A stretch of 64,000 bases of DNA from NCBI GenBank assembly GCA_030581615.1, contig JAKTTT010000002.1, positions 558,001 to 622,000 of the forward strand, read 5' to 3'. Position 1 is the stretch's first letter, and every line of letters begins with the position of its first letter. Position numbers and translations under genes: made by a program. Positions 42,367 through 52,708 of this stretch are shown piece by piece. The stretch comes from Alloascoidea africana. Taxonomy: Eukaryota; Ascomycota; Alloascoideomycetes; Alloascoideales; Alloascoideaceae. The notes below the pieces were generated by a model. It did not search any database. It had not been told where the DNA came from and was given only the letters and a program-made list of their open reading frames with translations.

Positions 42367-43753
42367 ATGCGTTTAAAGATACCTTTTAATATCGATCCGA
42401 GTCAAGTTGTTTCCAGTTATCCCAAAAGTCTGACATCCCTCGAAGCCACAGGCGCTGCTATAGCTGCGTTTCTTGAGGATAAGAGACATACTAAAGAACA
42501 AGGACAAACAATTGCGATTACTGGAGCAGGCATATCAGTGGAATCTGGGATTCCGGATTATCGAGGGCCAAAGGGGACTTATACGATACACAAGGAGTAT
42601 AGACCGATTTTTTATCAGGAGTACATTTCGAGTCACGATTCGAGAAAGCGGTATTGGGCCCGGGGTTTTTTAGGATGGGATACGATGGAAAAGGCCCGAA
42701 AGAAGATCGGAAGAGTACACAGGGGGCTGGGCACCATGGTTGAGATGGGACTTGTAGACGGTGTTATTACACAGAGTATGCACGCCTTTTTCTTTATTTG
42801 CTGATCGATTTTCGATGAAGAAGACGTAGAGATTAATTGTTCTATTAGACGTGGATATGCTCCACACTCACGATATTCCACCATCAAAATTGTTAGAACT
42901 TCACGGTAGTCTGGCCCACACGGAATGTTTGACATGCGGGACACGATATTCCAGACAAGAGATGCAAAAGCAGCTTGTATCACTGAACCCCGAGTGGGTG
43001 CCCCTAATGAAGCTGATTAACCAGGCTTCTACGATCAAAAATGGTTCTAATGAGTACCACGAGTTTCTGCATTCGAAAGAGCCCAGCAGCGAGCTACATC
43101 CTACCAAAAGCAAGAGACCATTGATAGATTTCGAGGCTGACGAGGCAGACTTGCAAAGAGACATTGACAAAGACCTCAACATTGATCTATCGAGTCTCCG
43201 TATCAACCCGGACGGGGATGTTGATCTTGCCTCTATAAGGCCGTCCGACACGAATTCGAACCACCAACTGCTTCAACTCTCTTACGACTCTTTCAGATAC
43301 CCAGCATGCGGCGATTGTCTATCGAAAGGCCTGGCTGTGGTGGGAGATCGTGGTGAATGGGTAGACGGCAAGCTACTGCCACTGCACCCGCTGAGACAAC
43401 CTAAACGGACAACCCACCACGATCCAGGGGTTCTCAAGATCAAGGCCGGCGTACTGAAGCCCTCCGTAACCTTTTTTGGCGAGCCCATCCTCGATAACGT
43501 CCGGTCCCAGGCCAACGCCTGGATCGACCGCTGCGACCGCGTGCTCGTGCTGGGCACGTCGCTCGCCACGTACTCGTCGTACGGGCTCGTGAAGCGTGTC
43601 GCTGAGGCCGGCGGCAGCGTGGCCATCGTCAACTTGGGCCCTGTCCGCGGCGAGCGGGATCTGCTCGGCGCCTCTGCGAAGTTTCTGCGCTCGCCGTTGG
43701 ACGCCGGGGCCGTTGTGAGCGAAGTTACCCGGCGCTGGCAGCAGCCGTGTTGA
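42367..43753 (+). CDS. SIRT4-like NAD-dependent protein deacylase (one intron)
   Basis: The exons are 42367-42775 and 42849-43753. The 73-nt intron has a GTATGC donor. The junction restores the invariant ITQNVDMLH. The protein has 437 residues. Sirtuin motifs are GAGIS at 53-57, GIPDYRG at 61-67, TQN at 135-137, catalytic His155 in ELHG, VTFFGE at 343-348 and GTSL at 372-375. Four zinc ligands are visible: C163, C166, C290 and C293. The RYWARGFLGW sequence and the absence of the Sir2/Hst N-domain place it near SIRT4, a class lost from S. cerevisiae. The spacer between the zinc pairs is 123 residues, with an acidic insertion around 205-275. Mammalian SIRT4 is mitochondrial, but the N-terminus here is not a convincing presequence. 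The exact deacylase, ADP-ribosyl or lipoamidase activity cannot be told from sequence. Confidence 0.88.
42776..42848 (+). other. Intron of the SIRT4-like gene
   Basis: GTATGC donor and TCTATTAG acceptor. The split codon makes the Asn of the TQN motif, so the intron is essential for the call. Confidence 0.88.
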
Positions 43754-43915
43754 GCAGTGCTCGTTTCTGCTCGGAACGGCCTCTCCGCCAATCAGCGCGG
43801 CGCACCCACACATGTGCCAAGAATGACGCACGGCTGCAGGGATCTGACGCAGGAAAGGCTTTTTTCGCAAGTCCCTCCGGATCGGGAAAAGGTGCACACG
43901 ACCAAAACTCTCCCA

Positions 43916-43921
43916 TATAAA
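43916..43921 (+). promoter_or_regulatory. TATA box of PHO84
   Basis: TATAAA 119 bp upstream of the PHO84 ATG, followed by a long CT-rich leader, a feature of highly expressed yeast genes. No CACGTG or CACGTT Pho4 site lies between it and the upstream gene. Confidence 0.55.
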
Positions 43922-44039
43922 GTCCCCTAGTCTTCGTCTCGAATTTTTTTTCTCCCTTTTTTCTCTTCTTCTGTATCCTCCCTCTTCTTGCCCTTTTTTC
44001 CCTTTTTGCCCTCTTTGCACTCTATCTTCTCAACCCAGA

Positions 44040-45746
44040 ATGTCAAAGAAAACCGCTGGCGGAAACGCTGCTTTCCACAACTTTGTCAACGACTTCGCAC
44101 ACATTGAAGATCCCGTTGAACGTCGACGTCTGGCTCTGGAAAAGATAGATAACGCCAGTTTTGGCTGGTATCATATCCGTGCTATTTGCGTGGGCGGCGT
44201 GGGCTTCATGACCGATTCCTATGACATCTTTGCAATCAATCTTGCAATGCCCATGTTGGGCTATGTTTTCTGGGGAGGGTCCATCCCAAATGGTACAGGA
44301 ACTGCTCCAAGCTCCGTATCCAATTTGCTCAAGGTCTCAACCTCTGTTGGCACTGTCATTGGCCAGCTGGGATTTGGATGGCTGGCAGATGTGGTCGGCA
44401 GAAAGAAAATTTACGGTACTGAGCTCATGATCATTATCGCTACCACTATCGCTCAGACCATGATTGGGGAATCCCCTGCTGTGAGCTTTGTTGCTGTGTT
44501 GACCTTTTGGAGAATTATTATGGGCATAGGTATTGGAGGTGACTACCCTCTTTCTTCCATCATCACTTCGGAATTTGCAACCACAAAATGGAGAGGCGCT
44601 ATCATGGGCGCTGTCTTTGCAAACCAGGGATGGGGCCAACTTTTAGGTGGTATCGTCGCCATTGTTTGTGTATCTGCTTGGAAAGACAGTCTTATCCATG
44701 CTAACGATGCCTCCGAGTGCGTTGGTGACTGCATCAAGAGTATTGATCAGATGTGGAGAGTCCTCGTTGGATTTGGTTGCGTCCCTGGTGTTATTGCACT
44801 TTACTTCCGTCTTACCATTCCTGAAACTCCCAGATATTCGTTTGATGTTTCTAATGAACTCGAAAAGGGAGCTGCTGATTCTGAAATGTTTGTTTCTGGA
44901 CAGCTTGGTGAGACCAATAACGACCAGATTGAGGAGATTAAACAGGCTACTGCTGAAGCCCAGTTGAAACCCGAAGAACCTCCTGCCCCTCCCAAGGCCT
45001 CATGGGCAGACTTTTGGTCTCATTTCTCCCAGTGGAAGCATGGAAAGATTATCATTGGTACTGCTGGCTCATGGTTTTTCTTGGATGTCGCCTACTACGG
45101 TCTCTCTTTGAACAATGCAGTCATCTTGCAAACTATTGGCTATGCCTCACAGTCCAATGTCTACAGAAGACTGTTCAACACATGTGCAGGAAACCTGATT
45201 CTTATCTGTGCTGGATCCATCCCTGGATACTGGCTCGCTGTTGCTACAATTGATACAGTAGGCAGAAAGACTCTTCAACTGGCTGGTTTCATTATCTTGA
45301 CTGGTATTTTCTGCATCATTGGATTTGCTTACGATCAACTAGGGTCCAAGGGTCTTCTCGCTCTCTACATCCTGGCACAGTTGTTCCAAAACTGGGGTCC
45401 CAACACAACCACATTTATTGTTCCTGGTGAATGCTACCCAACAAGATACAGATCCACTGCCCACGGTATTTCCGCTGCTTGCGGTAAAGTCGGTGCAATC
45501 ATCGCGCAGTCTGCATTGGGGACTCTGATCAACCATAACTGCCCTGCCAGTGAACCAAATTGTTGGTTAAACCACGTTATGCAAATTTTTGCCCTGTTTA
45601 TGCTCTGTGGTATCTTTACAACTCTGTGTATCCCTGAAACCAAGAGAAGAACATTGGAGGAGATTGCTGAATCCGTCCATGGTGAAGTTGATATTACGAA
45701 ACTGAATAGACCTGAAGATGAAGGCTCTGTTGAGAGCAAAGCTTAA
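44040..45746 (+). CDS. PHO84: High-affinity phosphate:proton symporter
   Basis: The protein has 568 residues (S. cerevisiae Pho84 is 587). It is an MFS protein of the phosphate:H+ symporter group with twelve membrane segments. The N-terminus AHIEDPVERRRLALEKID, then FGWYHIRAICVGGVGFMTDSYD, matches Pho84. The family signature GIGIGGDYPLSS, and the IMGAVFANQGWGQL stretch after it, are intact. A long cytosolic loop lies between segments 6 and 7 (about 275-320). A C-terminal helix reads PGECYPTRYRSTAHGISAA. It imports inorganic phosphate at the plasma membrane and is the main low-phosphate transporter in S. cerevisiae. The gene has no intron. Confidence 0.97.
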   Translation: MSKKTAGGNAAFHNFVNDFAHIEDPVERRRLALEKIDNASFGWYHIRAICVGGVGFMTDSYDIFAINLAMPMLGYVFWGGSIPNGTGTAPSSVSNLLKVSTSVGTVIGQLGFGWLADVVGRKKIYGTELMIIIATTIAQTMIGESPAVSFVAVLTFWRIIMGIGIGGDYPLSSIITSEFATTKWRGAIMGAVFANQGWGQLLGGIVAIVCVSAWKDSLIHANDASECVGDCIKSIDQMWRVLVGFGCVPGVIALYFRLTIPETPRYSFDVSNELEKGAADSEMFVSGQLGETNNDQIEEIKQATAEAQLKPEEPPAPPKASWADFWSHFSQWKHGKIIIGTAGSWFFLDVAYYGLSLNNAVILQTIGYASQSNVYRRLFNTCAGNLILICAGSIPGYWLAVATIDTVGRKTLQLAGFIILTGIFCIIGFAYDQLGSKGLLALYILAQLFQNWGPNTTTFIVPGECYPTRYRSTAHGISAACGKVGAIIAQSALGTLINHNCPASEPNCWLNHVMQIFALFMLCGIFTTLCIPETKRRTLEEIAESVHGEVDITKLNRPEDEGSVESKA

Positions 45747-46454
45747 AAAGTTTTTGAAATGTTGTGTTTTTTTTCTTTGCTAAATTGTACGTCTTTTATG
45801 ATTTCGGCCCTTACATTTTCCCTCCACTTTTAATGCCAAGCATGGGTTTGGTGGTTGACTCTTAAATCATTCTCAAAAAAGCTAAGTGAAAATTAGAAAC
45901 AAAATTTATCGATATCCCCATGTTATGTTTTTTGGTTTGGTTTTTTTTTTTTTAATTGTTTTTACTCCTGGATGTCACTTATAAACTAATAAACAAAACT
46001 CTGTTGATTTGCGTATACATTTTTTTACAATGAAATACATTGAACAAAACCTGTAACTAACGACACACACAAACAAGTGCTTGTTAAAGCGAAAGACCCC
46101 GTAAACGATTCTTCTATAACTAACAATACACATAGCATTGATATGTATATGTAGACCGGACAGAGGAAAAGTGCCAAGCTAACCAAGAAAGCCAAGATCA
46201 GCTTGTCAATTTCCTCGCATTTCTCATATCCATCTCTGCATTGAAATGCGCCTGAAAAAAGAGAAAACGTAATGCTTGAAACAGGCATTAAAATAGTCCA
46301 AAACGATGAAACCTCAAAGTTTGTAGGTGCCTAAGGCATGGATTGGATTACAATGAACCTAACAGGCTCAATAGATAATGCAACACCAGTAGACAAGGCA
46401 GTCAGTCGTTATGGAATTAAAAGAGATAGGTCTAATCACCAAAAGCATCCAAAC
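45747..46454. other. Converging 3' regions of PHO84 and NMD2
   Basis: About 0.7 kb with long T tracts (45941-45960). An 87-codon hydrophobic frame on the minus strand (46288-46025) could not be confirmed as a gene. Confidence 0.6.
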
Positions 46455-49400
46455 TCATAGTCTTCTAGGAACAAGAATCTTTTGCTGGACTTGGAGATTG
46501 CGATCTCTTGAAATATCACTTTTGTCGTCGGTTTCGTTAATTTGCTGTTGCTTTTCAAGATTTAGAACAATACTCTTAATTTTTTCCTTCTCTTTTTCTT
46601 GCTCTTGCCTCTCTTTAAGGATCGATTGAACCATTTCGGAACTGTTTGGTAAAGAAACCAATCGTGCCTGTTGGTTTCTACCTTGTCTTGTTATTAGCGT
46701 AAACTTAACACCTGAACTTGGAGAAATTTCATTTGATGCTTCGTTTACCTGTTCAAACGACTGTCGACTTGGCTGGGTTGTAACGTCTCCATCTGCAATT
46801 GCCTTGGTGAGAATACGCTTGCTTGGAACAGAGAAATCTTGTTGTTTTGCGCTCCCCTCCAACTTTTTGGGGTCGTTGCTCTCTGCCAATAACTTTTGGA
46901 ATTGTCGTTCAAGGTCATCTGCCAACTGTTGTTCCTCTAGTCTTTGTCTTGCTTCTTCCAGTCGCATATGCTCCTCTTCCTCTAGCCGTCTCACTTCGGC
47001 CTCCGCTGCTGCTGCGGCGGCTTTTTCAGTGTCATCTTCATCCTCGTCTTCCTCCTCATCATCGTCGTCATCGTCGTCGTCATTCTCCCCGCCTTCCTGT
47101 CCCTCGGCGGATCCTTTTGAGCCTTTATTCGCAGCATGCTTCTGCATATTCTTAATCTTGGTTTCGAGCTCTCCAGCAGCATCTTTTAGGGTCTCTGCCC
47201 GTCTCCAATTGGGGCGAACAAGATCTATCATGTCATTGACTGCAAATTCAATATCCATAGATAGCTCATTCTTGGTAAAGATAAAATACTGGAAAAAGGC
47301 AAGAAAAAGGTCCAGCTTCCTCCTCGGCTTCACTTTGGAGAGTCGATTCCCACAAACTTCAATCAGGGAACAAACCAGTCTGATTCGGAAAAAGTCATCT
47401 GGAGGATCAAGTTTCGAGTGCTGGCCAGGAGCAGGACGGCCATTTGGATGTCCAAAAGTGATCAAGAGATAAAGCATCTCAAATACAATATCTGCTTTAA
47501 CCAGGTCGTAAAGATACATCTGTCCAAGATATTGAACTTGTGTAACTCTCAGCTGGTTATACTTGAAACTGTTGATTTCAAGGTTCCTTCGAATAGACTC
47601 CATTAAATCATCTATTACGTAGACCACAAATTCCCCATGATACAGAGAGATCTGTTGCAGTAGGTAAGCCATTTGGTGGACATTTCCATACTTGACCTTC
47701 CAAATTTTTGTAAACACAACTTTCAATGTCCTGAGCGTGTCCGGGTCGGCCCAATCCAGCTTCCCTAAAATCTGCAAAATCTGGCGAGCGTTATCCTGGT
47801 TCAAATCTTTGTAAACCAATTTTCTGATAAATTGCTCAATTGGTGGTTGCTTTCTCTTTACAACACTAAGCTTTTCAGGTGGGTTGATATAAAGATAGCA
47901 TCCTTGAATCATCATTTTGTCCTGGATACTTAGATTTTTGGCTTTCCGCTTTTTCATGAGCAGCTCCAACATATCGTTCATGTCCTCATGTGTCGAAGGA
48001 TTTCTAAATAAATATCTCCCACAGCCATCCAAAAGAATTGCAAGAGCTTCAATGTTTACTGATTTTAGATCCATGATGAACCGCCGTATCTTGTTAAAAA
48101 TGATCATATTTGGAACTATTCCAAATTTGGTGAGCTCACTGAGATATCTCAAATTTCGGAGCCTGTAACTGCCCTTTGCGCGGTCGCCTCTGTACAATTG
48201 GGACACAAATTCCCGATTAAGGTAAGCGATAAGTTCGCTCTGAATTCGCGGAAAGTATTTGCCAACGGTGGCTACAAACCTACTATAGTAGGACAACATG
48301 TATTGATCAGCCAGTGGTACAAGTATCAGAAACTTGATAATTCGATTGATTGATGCCTTGTTGTGCAAATAGCAATACTGAATTGCGCATTCATCGACTG
48401 CATCTTTGGATCTGGCTTCTTTTAAGCTCGCCAAAAAGAGATCCATCCGGGCTCCAGCACTCTGATGTGCATTCTCAGCGTCCTCACCTTTGTCCTCTGG
48501 GTCCTGTTCCTCGTCGCCAGCCTCCTCTTCAGGAGCCAACGACTCTCCATCTCTTCCTTCACCATTCTCTGCCTGCTCAATTTCCATCTGTAATCGCTCA
48601 GCCCATTCGCGTTGGTTTTCTTCTTGCTCTTTCGGATCTTGACTAATCAAAGCACTAGGCACCCGTTCAGCGAGATCAATCAAACTCTCATAAAATACTT
48701 TATCGTCAACGCTATCCCAAATGCCTTTATCCCCATCCACATCGGGACGACAATTCGAAGAGGTGTTCGCATGTATTATAGTACCGCCTGGTTGGTCATC
48801 TTCATCTTCCTCTTCCTCAAGTACCGGAAAGTCAATACCCAGAACATCACAAAGTATTTTGCAGCCATTTTCGAGTTTCTCTAACAACGTAGATTCAGTG
48901 TCGTACTTCTCTTGTAAGTTCTCAATCACTTTCCCTGCCCGAATAAAGGCCTTTTCGTTGTATCTTTTTTGGCGAACAACATCCTTATGCAACTTTTCCA
49001 TTCGAGCAAGCACAGTCTTTGTATAAGTTGTGAAGATGGATCTGAAATGGGCCTGGTGGTCGGGAAGAATTACACTTTCGTCATCATCGCCATTTTCAGT
49101 TCTCTTTTTAGCTCCAAGAATGTCAGATCCGTAAGATTTTGCAACCATTACTGCAACTGGAAGGCCATATCCGGAAGTTACTTCATAGCCGAGAACCTCC
49201 TTGAGACATGTAATTGGGACAGGCTCCACAACTCCCTTTTTTTGGCTTCTTGTAGCAAAAGGAGGCAAATCCTTATCTCCACAGTCCGAAATTGTTCTGA
49301 AAATGCCAACAATCCACATTTCCACAATCAATCGTAACAGTGTTCTCTGTCTTTGCAATCGAGTCGAGTCCTCTTTTGCTCGTAGTTCTTCGGGCAAGCT

Positions 49401-50036
49401 GTTTAAATAACTTTTGGGAGGATTCACAACTCCAAGAAGCATCTCGTTTAAAAAATTCGGTGTAAAAGAAGCGCAAAATCGCTGATGAAGTGCAGATATG
49501 ACCTGGTTGAAGGCATCGTTAGTATTTGGAAGACTAGTGACAAAAAAAACGAAATTCATACTTCAACAGCAGCGCGAACATCGCTCATGGTTTTGCATTT
49601 CACCAAACCTTCAGTGACAGCAGCAGTGATTTCGGATAAGTATCTCTCCAAAGAAGTAGAACTAATGTCTTTAAGCAAAGATTGCATATTATCACTGTTG
49701 GGAGATAGTCGAACTTTCTTAATGAACCCTGTGTTCTTTTTCAAGCTGGAATCGACCGACTTGGCCATAGGAAACACGTCTATTATTTTCCAATAACGGA
49801 CAAAAGAATTAGCCAGTTGTTCTAATCATAACAATCCTCTATTGAGGCTACAATCTTTGAAAAGTACCTTTTTCGCCATTCCAAGCCCTCTCATTCAAAT
49901 CAAGTAGTTGTTTTCTTCGCAAATTCCAATCAGGAACCTATGACCATTAGTATAGGCACGTCGCGATCAAGAGCCAAACAATAGAAAACATTCAGCAACT
50001 GGGGCATCACGTTTAACATACTTTTGGTTCCGACAT
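46455..50036 (-). CDS. NMD2: Nonsense-mediated decay factor Nmd2/Upf2 (four exons)
   Basis: The exons are 50036-50022 (15 nt), 49937-49868 (70 nt), 49779-49562 (218 nt) and 49502-46455, giving 1116 residues. The introns are 84 nt (GTATGT donor, TACTAAT branch), 88 nt (GTACTT donor) and 59 nt (GTATGA donor, TACTAAC branch). Each join continues sequence conserved in Nmd2: MSEPK, then LLDLNERAWNGEK, then the NTGFIKK box, then VEVISALHQRF. Three MIF4G-type helical repeats follow, with conserved SRFVATVGKYFP and SDPPDDYFRIRLV-like (LDPPDDFFRIRLV) sequences. A highly acidic run (Asp/Glu) precedes the C-terminal Upf1-binding region that includes KFTLITRQGRNQQAR. It is cytoplasmic and bridges Upf1 and Upf3 to destroy mRNAs with premature stops. 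S. cerevisiae NMD2 also has an intron near its 5' end. Confidence 0.95.
49503..49561 (-). other. NMD2 intron 3
   Basis: GTATGA donor, TACTAAC branch at 49518-49524 and CAACCAG acceptor; phase 0. Confidence 0.9.
49780..49867 (-). other. NMD2 intron 2
   Basis: GTACTT donor and AATAATAG acceptor; phase 1. The donor is weaker than the others, but the join reconstitutes conserved protein on both sides. Confidence 0.75.
49938..50021 (-). other. NMD2 intron 1
   Basis: GTATGT donor, TACTAAT branch at 49946-49952 and GTCATAG acceptor; phase 0 after a 15-nt first exon encoding MSEPK. Confidence 0.8.
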
Positions 50037-50104
50037 AACCACGTCTTTGAAAGTGGTACAGAAGCGCTCGACCAGAGGCCAGATGTTTGGCTGTGTTGAA
50101 GAGG

Positions 50105-50110
50105 CACGTG
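50105..50110. promoter_or_regulatory. CACGTG E-box upstream of NMD2
   Basis: Lies 69 bp upstream of the proposed NMD2 start in the short gap after AKR1. Confidence 0.35.
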
Positions 50111-50234
50111 AATAAAGGTAGAGCTGAAAAAGCTTGAGCACACAGCAGAAATGCAAAACTATTACACATGATACAATGCTATAAAGACAGAAACAAACAT
50201 GGAAAGATAATCGAAAGTATTGAAGAAAAAGTCA

Positions 50235-52220
50235 TTATTTTGGCACTTTATAGAGACGGTTGTAATCGACTCTCTTGCCGCCTAACAAGCCAAGATCATT
50301 ATTCTGCCGGTTGAAAATATCCTTAACCTCGCCAAAAGGAAACCAAAAATCAGTGCAGTTGGTAACCATGTCATAATCAGAGTAAAGAAGGCCGTTACAC
50401 TCACGATAATATCTGATTGTAGCACGGGTTTTTCTCAGCAGTCGATCAGCAGCTTTTTTGAATGAAAAATGTTTAAAATTAGTTTCCCCTGGAAAACCTG
50501 GATTCTCATAAAGATCATTCAAAGAATATTGTATGGCTCGGACTTCTAATGTTGTCAAACCTCTTGAAATTTGTACCAGCTGCAATAGTAATAAGAGTAT
50601 GACCCAAACCAGAAACATTGTGATCCATATAGAGACCAAAACCACGAACCTAGAGAGGTTAAAGGCTGCTCTTACACTGACAACAGTGTCGTCGTTTTCT
50701 CCTAGTTTAATCAAATATCTGTAGACGAGGAAGAGATACAAGGAAATTCCAACGACCAGTGACACCAAAAACATCATAAAAATTCTGTGGTTCCTTACAC
50801 CGATTTCATTCCTGACCCAGGGACAATAGTGGTCAAGTCTTGTAACCAATCTTTTGGATACCGGTGAATACCCACAGCGCAGTGGTCTTCTGACGTATGT
50901 TCGCAGACAAAAGGTTTTGTAATTATACTCGTGTTCCCTTATCAGATTATCTATCGTTTCTTTCTGTTCTTTAAGGGAAGAAGATTTGGGAATGTATCCA
51001 GGGTCTGTAAAAACGCATCTTGAGAAGCAGAAAAAGATAAGGGCGTACGCTGCAGGAACAAGAACATTCAAAGGGAAATCTCGGAAGGTAGCGGGGAGAA
51101 GAATAAATTGGTATGCAATCAAGGTCCAAAACAAAGAACCAGTTGACAAACCAAGAAAAAAAGGAGAATAATACAGAGGATACTTGCCTCGGTATAAAGT
51201 GGGTAACAGATAGCGCCAAATTGTGGTCATGGTGAGGTAAATGAGCAAAGCTGCTAAAGAAAATCCTTTCAAAAGAGGAACAACGCATAAGAGATAAAAG
51301 CATGTTCCCATGAGCCAATATGGCGTGGTAAACAGGATAGCATCAGTTGTTTTCTTTGAAAACAATTGGCGAAATGGTTGGCCATCGCTTCTTCTGCCAG
51401 TCTCTTGAAGAGCTTGATGCCAGATATCTGTGCATTTGCAATACTCTGCAATATTCCAGGTTGATCTCCCATCATCCGTTACTGCAAACACATCTGCTCC
51501 TCCTTCGATCAGCTTAACCATAGTAGGTTTATTCCCACTAATAAGCGCCCAATGTAAAGGCGTGTAACCAAATGAATCCTTTTTATTGACATTTGCTCCC
51601 CACTGTATTAGGATTTGTACTGTCAGAGAGTCGTCTTGGGAAACAGCCCAATGTAAAGGCGATCTTTGATATTGATCTACTGGGTTAACCGGGATATTCT
51701 GGTGTATCAGATATAGTACTAGAAGAACGTTCGAGGAATTTACGGCAAGTTGCAAAGCATTGTAACCTTGAGAATCAGTAGCCTTAGGGTCTGCTCCATG
51801 GTCTATCAGAAAGTGAGCAACATAGACATAACCATATCTACAGGCCCATTGTAGTGGAGTAGCTTCGTATTCGCCACCTTTTACGTCCACTTCAGCTCCA
51901 TAGTCGACAAGTAACTGACAGGCCTCCAACTGGTTGTTGATGGCAGCCCAGTGCAGGGCAGTTTCATTCTCTTCATTGCGATCGTGTACTGAGACTTTCT
52001 TTTCTGACAAGAGCGTGGAGATGGTTTTTAGGTCACCTTTCCTGGATGCCTTGATGAGTTGACTGACCTCTGACCTCACCGAGGCGGGTTTTGTGAGTGA
52101 GACGTAGGACGCAGATAGCGAGAATGTTGACGTGAGAGGAGAAATATCTGAAAAGAGTGAGTGGTCATCTTCGCCTTGCGAAGAGAAATCGGACACGCTT
52201 GAAGAGGGTGATAGGGGCAT
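50235..52220 (-). CDS. AKR1: Ankyrin-repeat palmitoyltransferase Akr1
   Basis: The protein has 661 residues (S. cerevisiae Akr1 is 764). Five to six ankyrin repeats span about residues 50-270, with repeated TALHWAA and TPLHWAL-type cores. Membrane segments start near 295 and number about six. The catalytic motif is DHYC at 463-466, the Akr1-type variant of DHHC, in TRLDHYCPWVRNEIGVRNHRIF. The preceding cysteine-rich part retains few cysteines, as in Akr1. The C-terminus KRVDYNRLYKVPK matches the conserved Akr1 tail. It S-acylates cytosolic proteins such as the casein kinase Yck2 at the Golgi and is needed for endocytosis of pheromone receptors. Divergent from GPI17; in tandem with NMD2 with about 200 bp between. 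Confidence 0.93.
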   Translation of the reverse strand: MPLSPSSSVSDFSSQGEDDHSLFSDISPLTSTFSLSASYVSLTKPASVRSEVSQLIKASRKGDLKTISTLLSEKKVSVHDRNEENETALHWAAINNQLEACQLLVDYGAEVDVKGGEYEATPLQWACRYGYVYVAHFLIDHGADPKATDSQGYNALQLAVNSSNVLLVLYLIHQNIPVNPVDQYQRSPLHWAVSQDDSLTVQILIQWGANVNKKDSFGYTPLHWALISGNKPTMVKLIEGGADVFAVTDDGRSTWNIAEYCKCTDIWHQALQETGRRSDGQPFRQLFSKKTTDAILFTTPYWLMGTCFYLLCVVPLLKGFSLAALLIYLTMTTIWRYLLPTLYRGKYPLYYSPFFLGLSTGSLFWTLIAYQFILLPATFRDFPLNVLVPAAYALIFFCFSRCVFTDPGYIPKSSSLKEQKETIDNLIREHEYNYKTFCLRTYVRRPLRCGYSPVSKRLVTRLDHYCPWVRNEIGVRNHRIFMMFLVSLVVGISLYLFLVYRYLIKLGENDDTVVSVRAAFNLSRFVVLVSIWITMFLVWVILLLLLQLVQISRGLTTLEVRAIQYSLNDLYENPGFPGETNFKHFSFKKAADRLLRKTRATIRYYRECNGLLYSDYDMVTNCTDFWFPFGEVKDIFNRQNNDLGLLGGKRVDYNRLYKVPK

Positions 52221-52708
52221 TATTTAAACGAATGAATCATAAAGAGTGGACGGTTCAAAACAAGATGCACCAAAAGGAAGCAATGGAAAAAAAAAGTATT
52301 AGTATTGCTTCGAAGAAGAGAAAAAGTGAGAGGTGAGAGGTGAGAACTTGCTGAAAACTATGGGCATGCAAGTAAAGCATCTTCCAAGGCGACTACTTCT
52401 GACGCTTATGGCCATTTGTGTCGAGTCACAATGGTCCAAATTATTGGTCATGCCCACTTGGCTTTCGATCTATAAATGTGCCGCCTTCTTCCGTATCTTG
52501 CGCCCCTCACCCTGGATATTCTACAAGTTAAGCTATTCCAGCGCTAGCCTTTCGCATTTTGGCCCTTTTCACATGGACATTGTCGTTACGTAAGCAGATG
52601 GAAGGGTAATAGCCGCGTATACACAAACATCTGGCAAAAACATTGTAGTCTAGCACTCTTTTTGTCCGCACCGTCTTTCTGTAGTTCTCATCTCTGTCGA
52701 AAAGTGAA
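52221..52708. other. Divergent promoter of AKR1 and GPI17
   Basis: About 0.49 kb. An 86-codon frame at 52333-52593 overlaps it but shows no protein-family features. Confidence 0.6.

Noticed and set aside
43373-44020. 215-codon minus-strand frame
   Set aside because: Overlaps the conserved sirtuin exon and the PHO84 leader on the opposite strand, with no family features.
46025-46288. 87-codon hydrophobic frame on the minus strand between PHO84 and NMD2
   Set aside because: It could be a small membrane protein, but has no recognised family and sits in a shared 3' region; too weak to call.
46804-47472. 222-codon frame on the plus strand with a long serine run
   Set aside because: Antisense to the acidic and coiled part of NMD2; the poly-Ser is the complement of Asp/Glu codons.
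52333-52593. 86-codon plus-strand frame upstream of GPI17
   Set aside because: It fills the AKR1-GPI17 divergent promoter and shows no family features.
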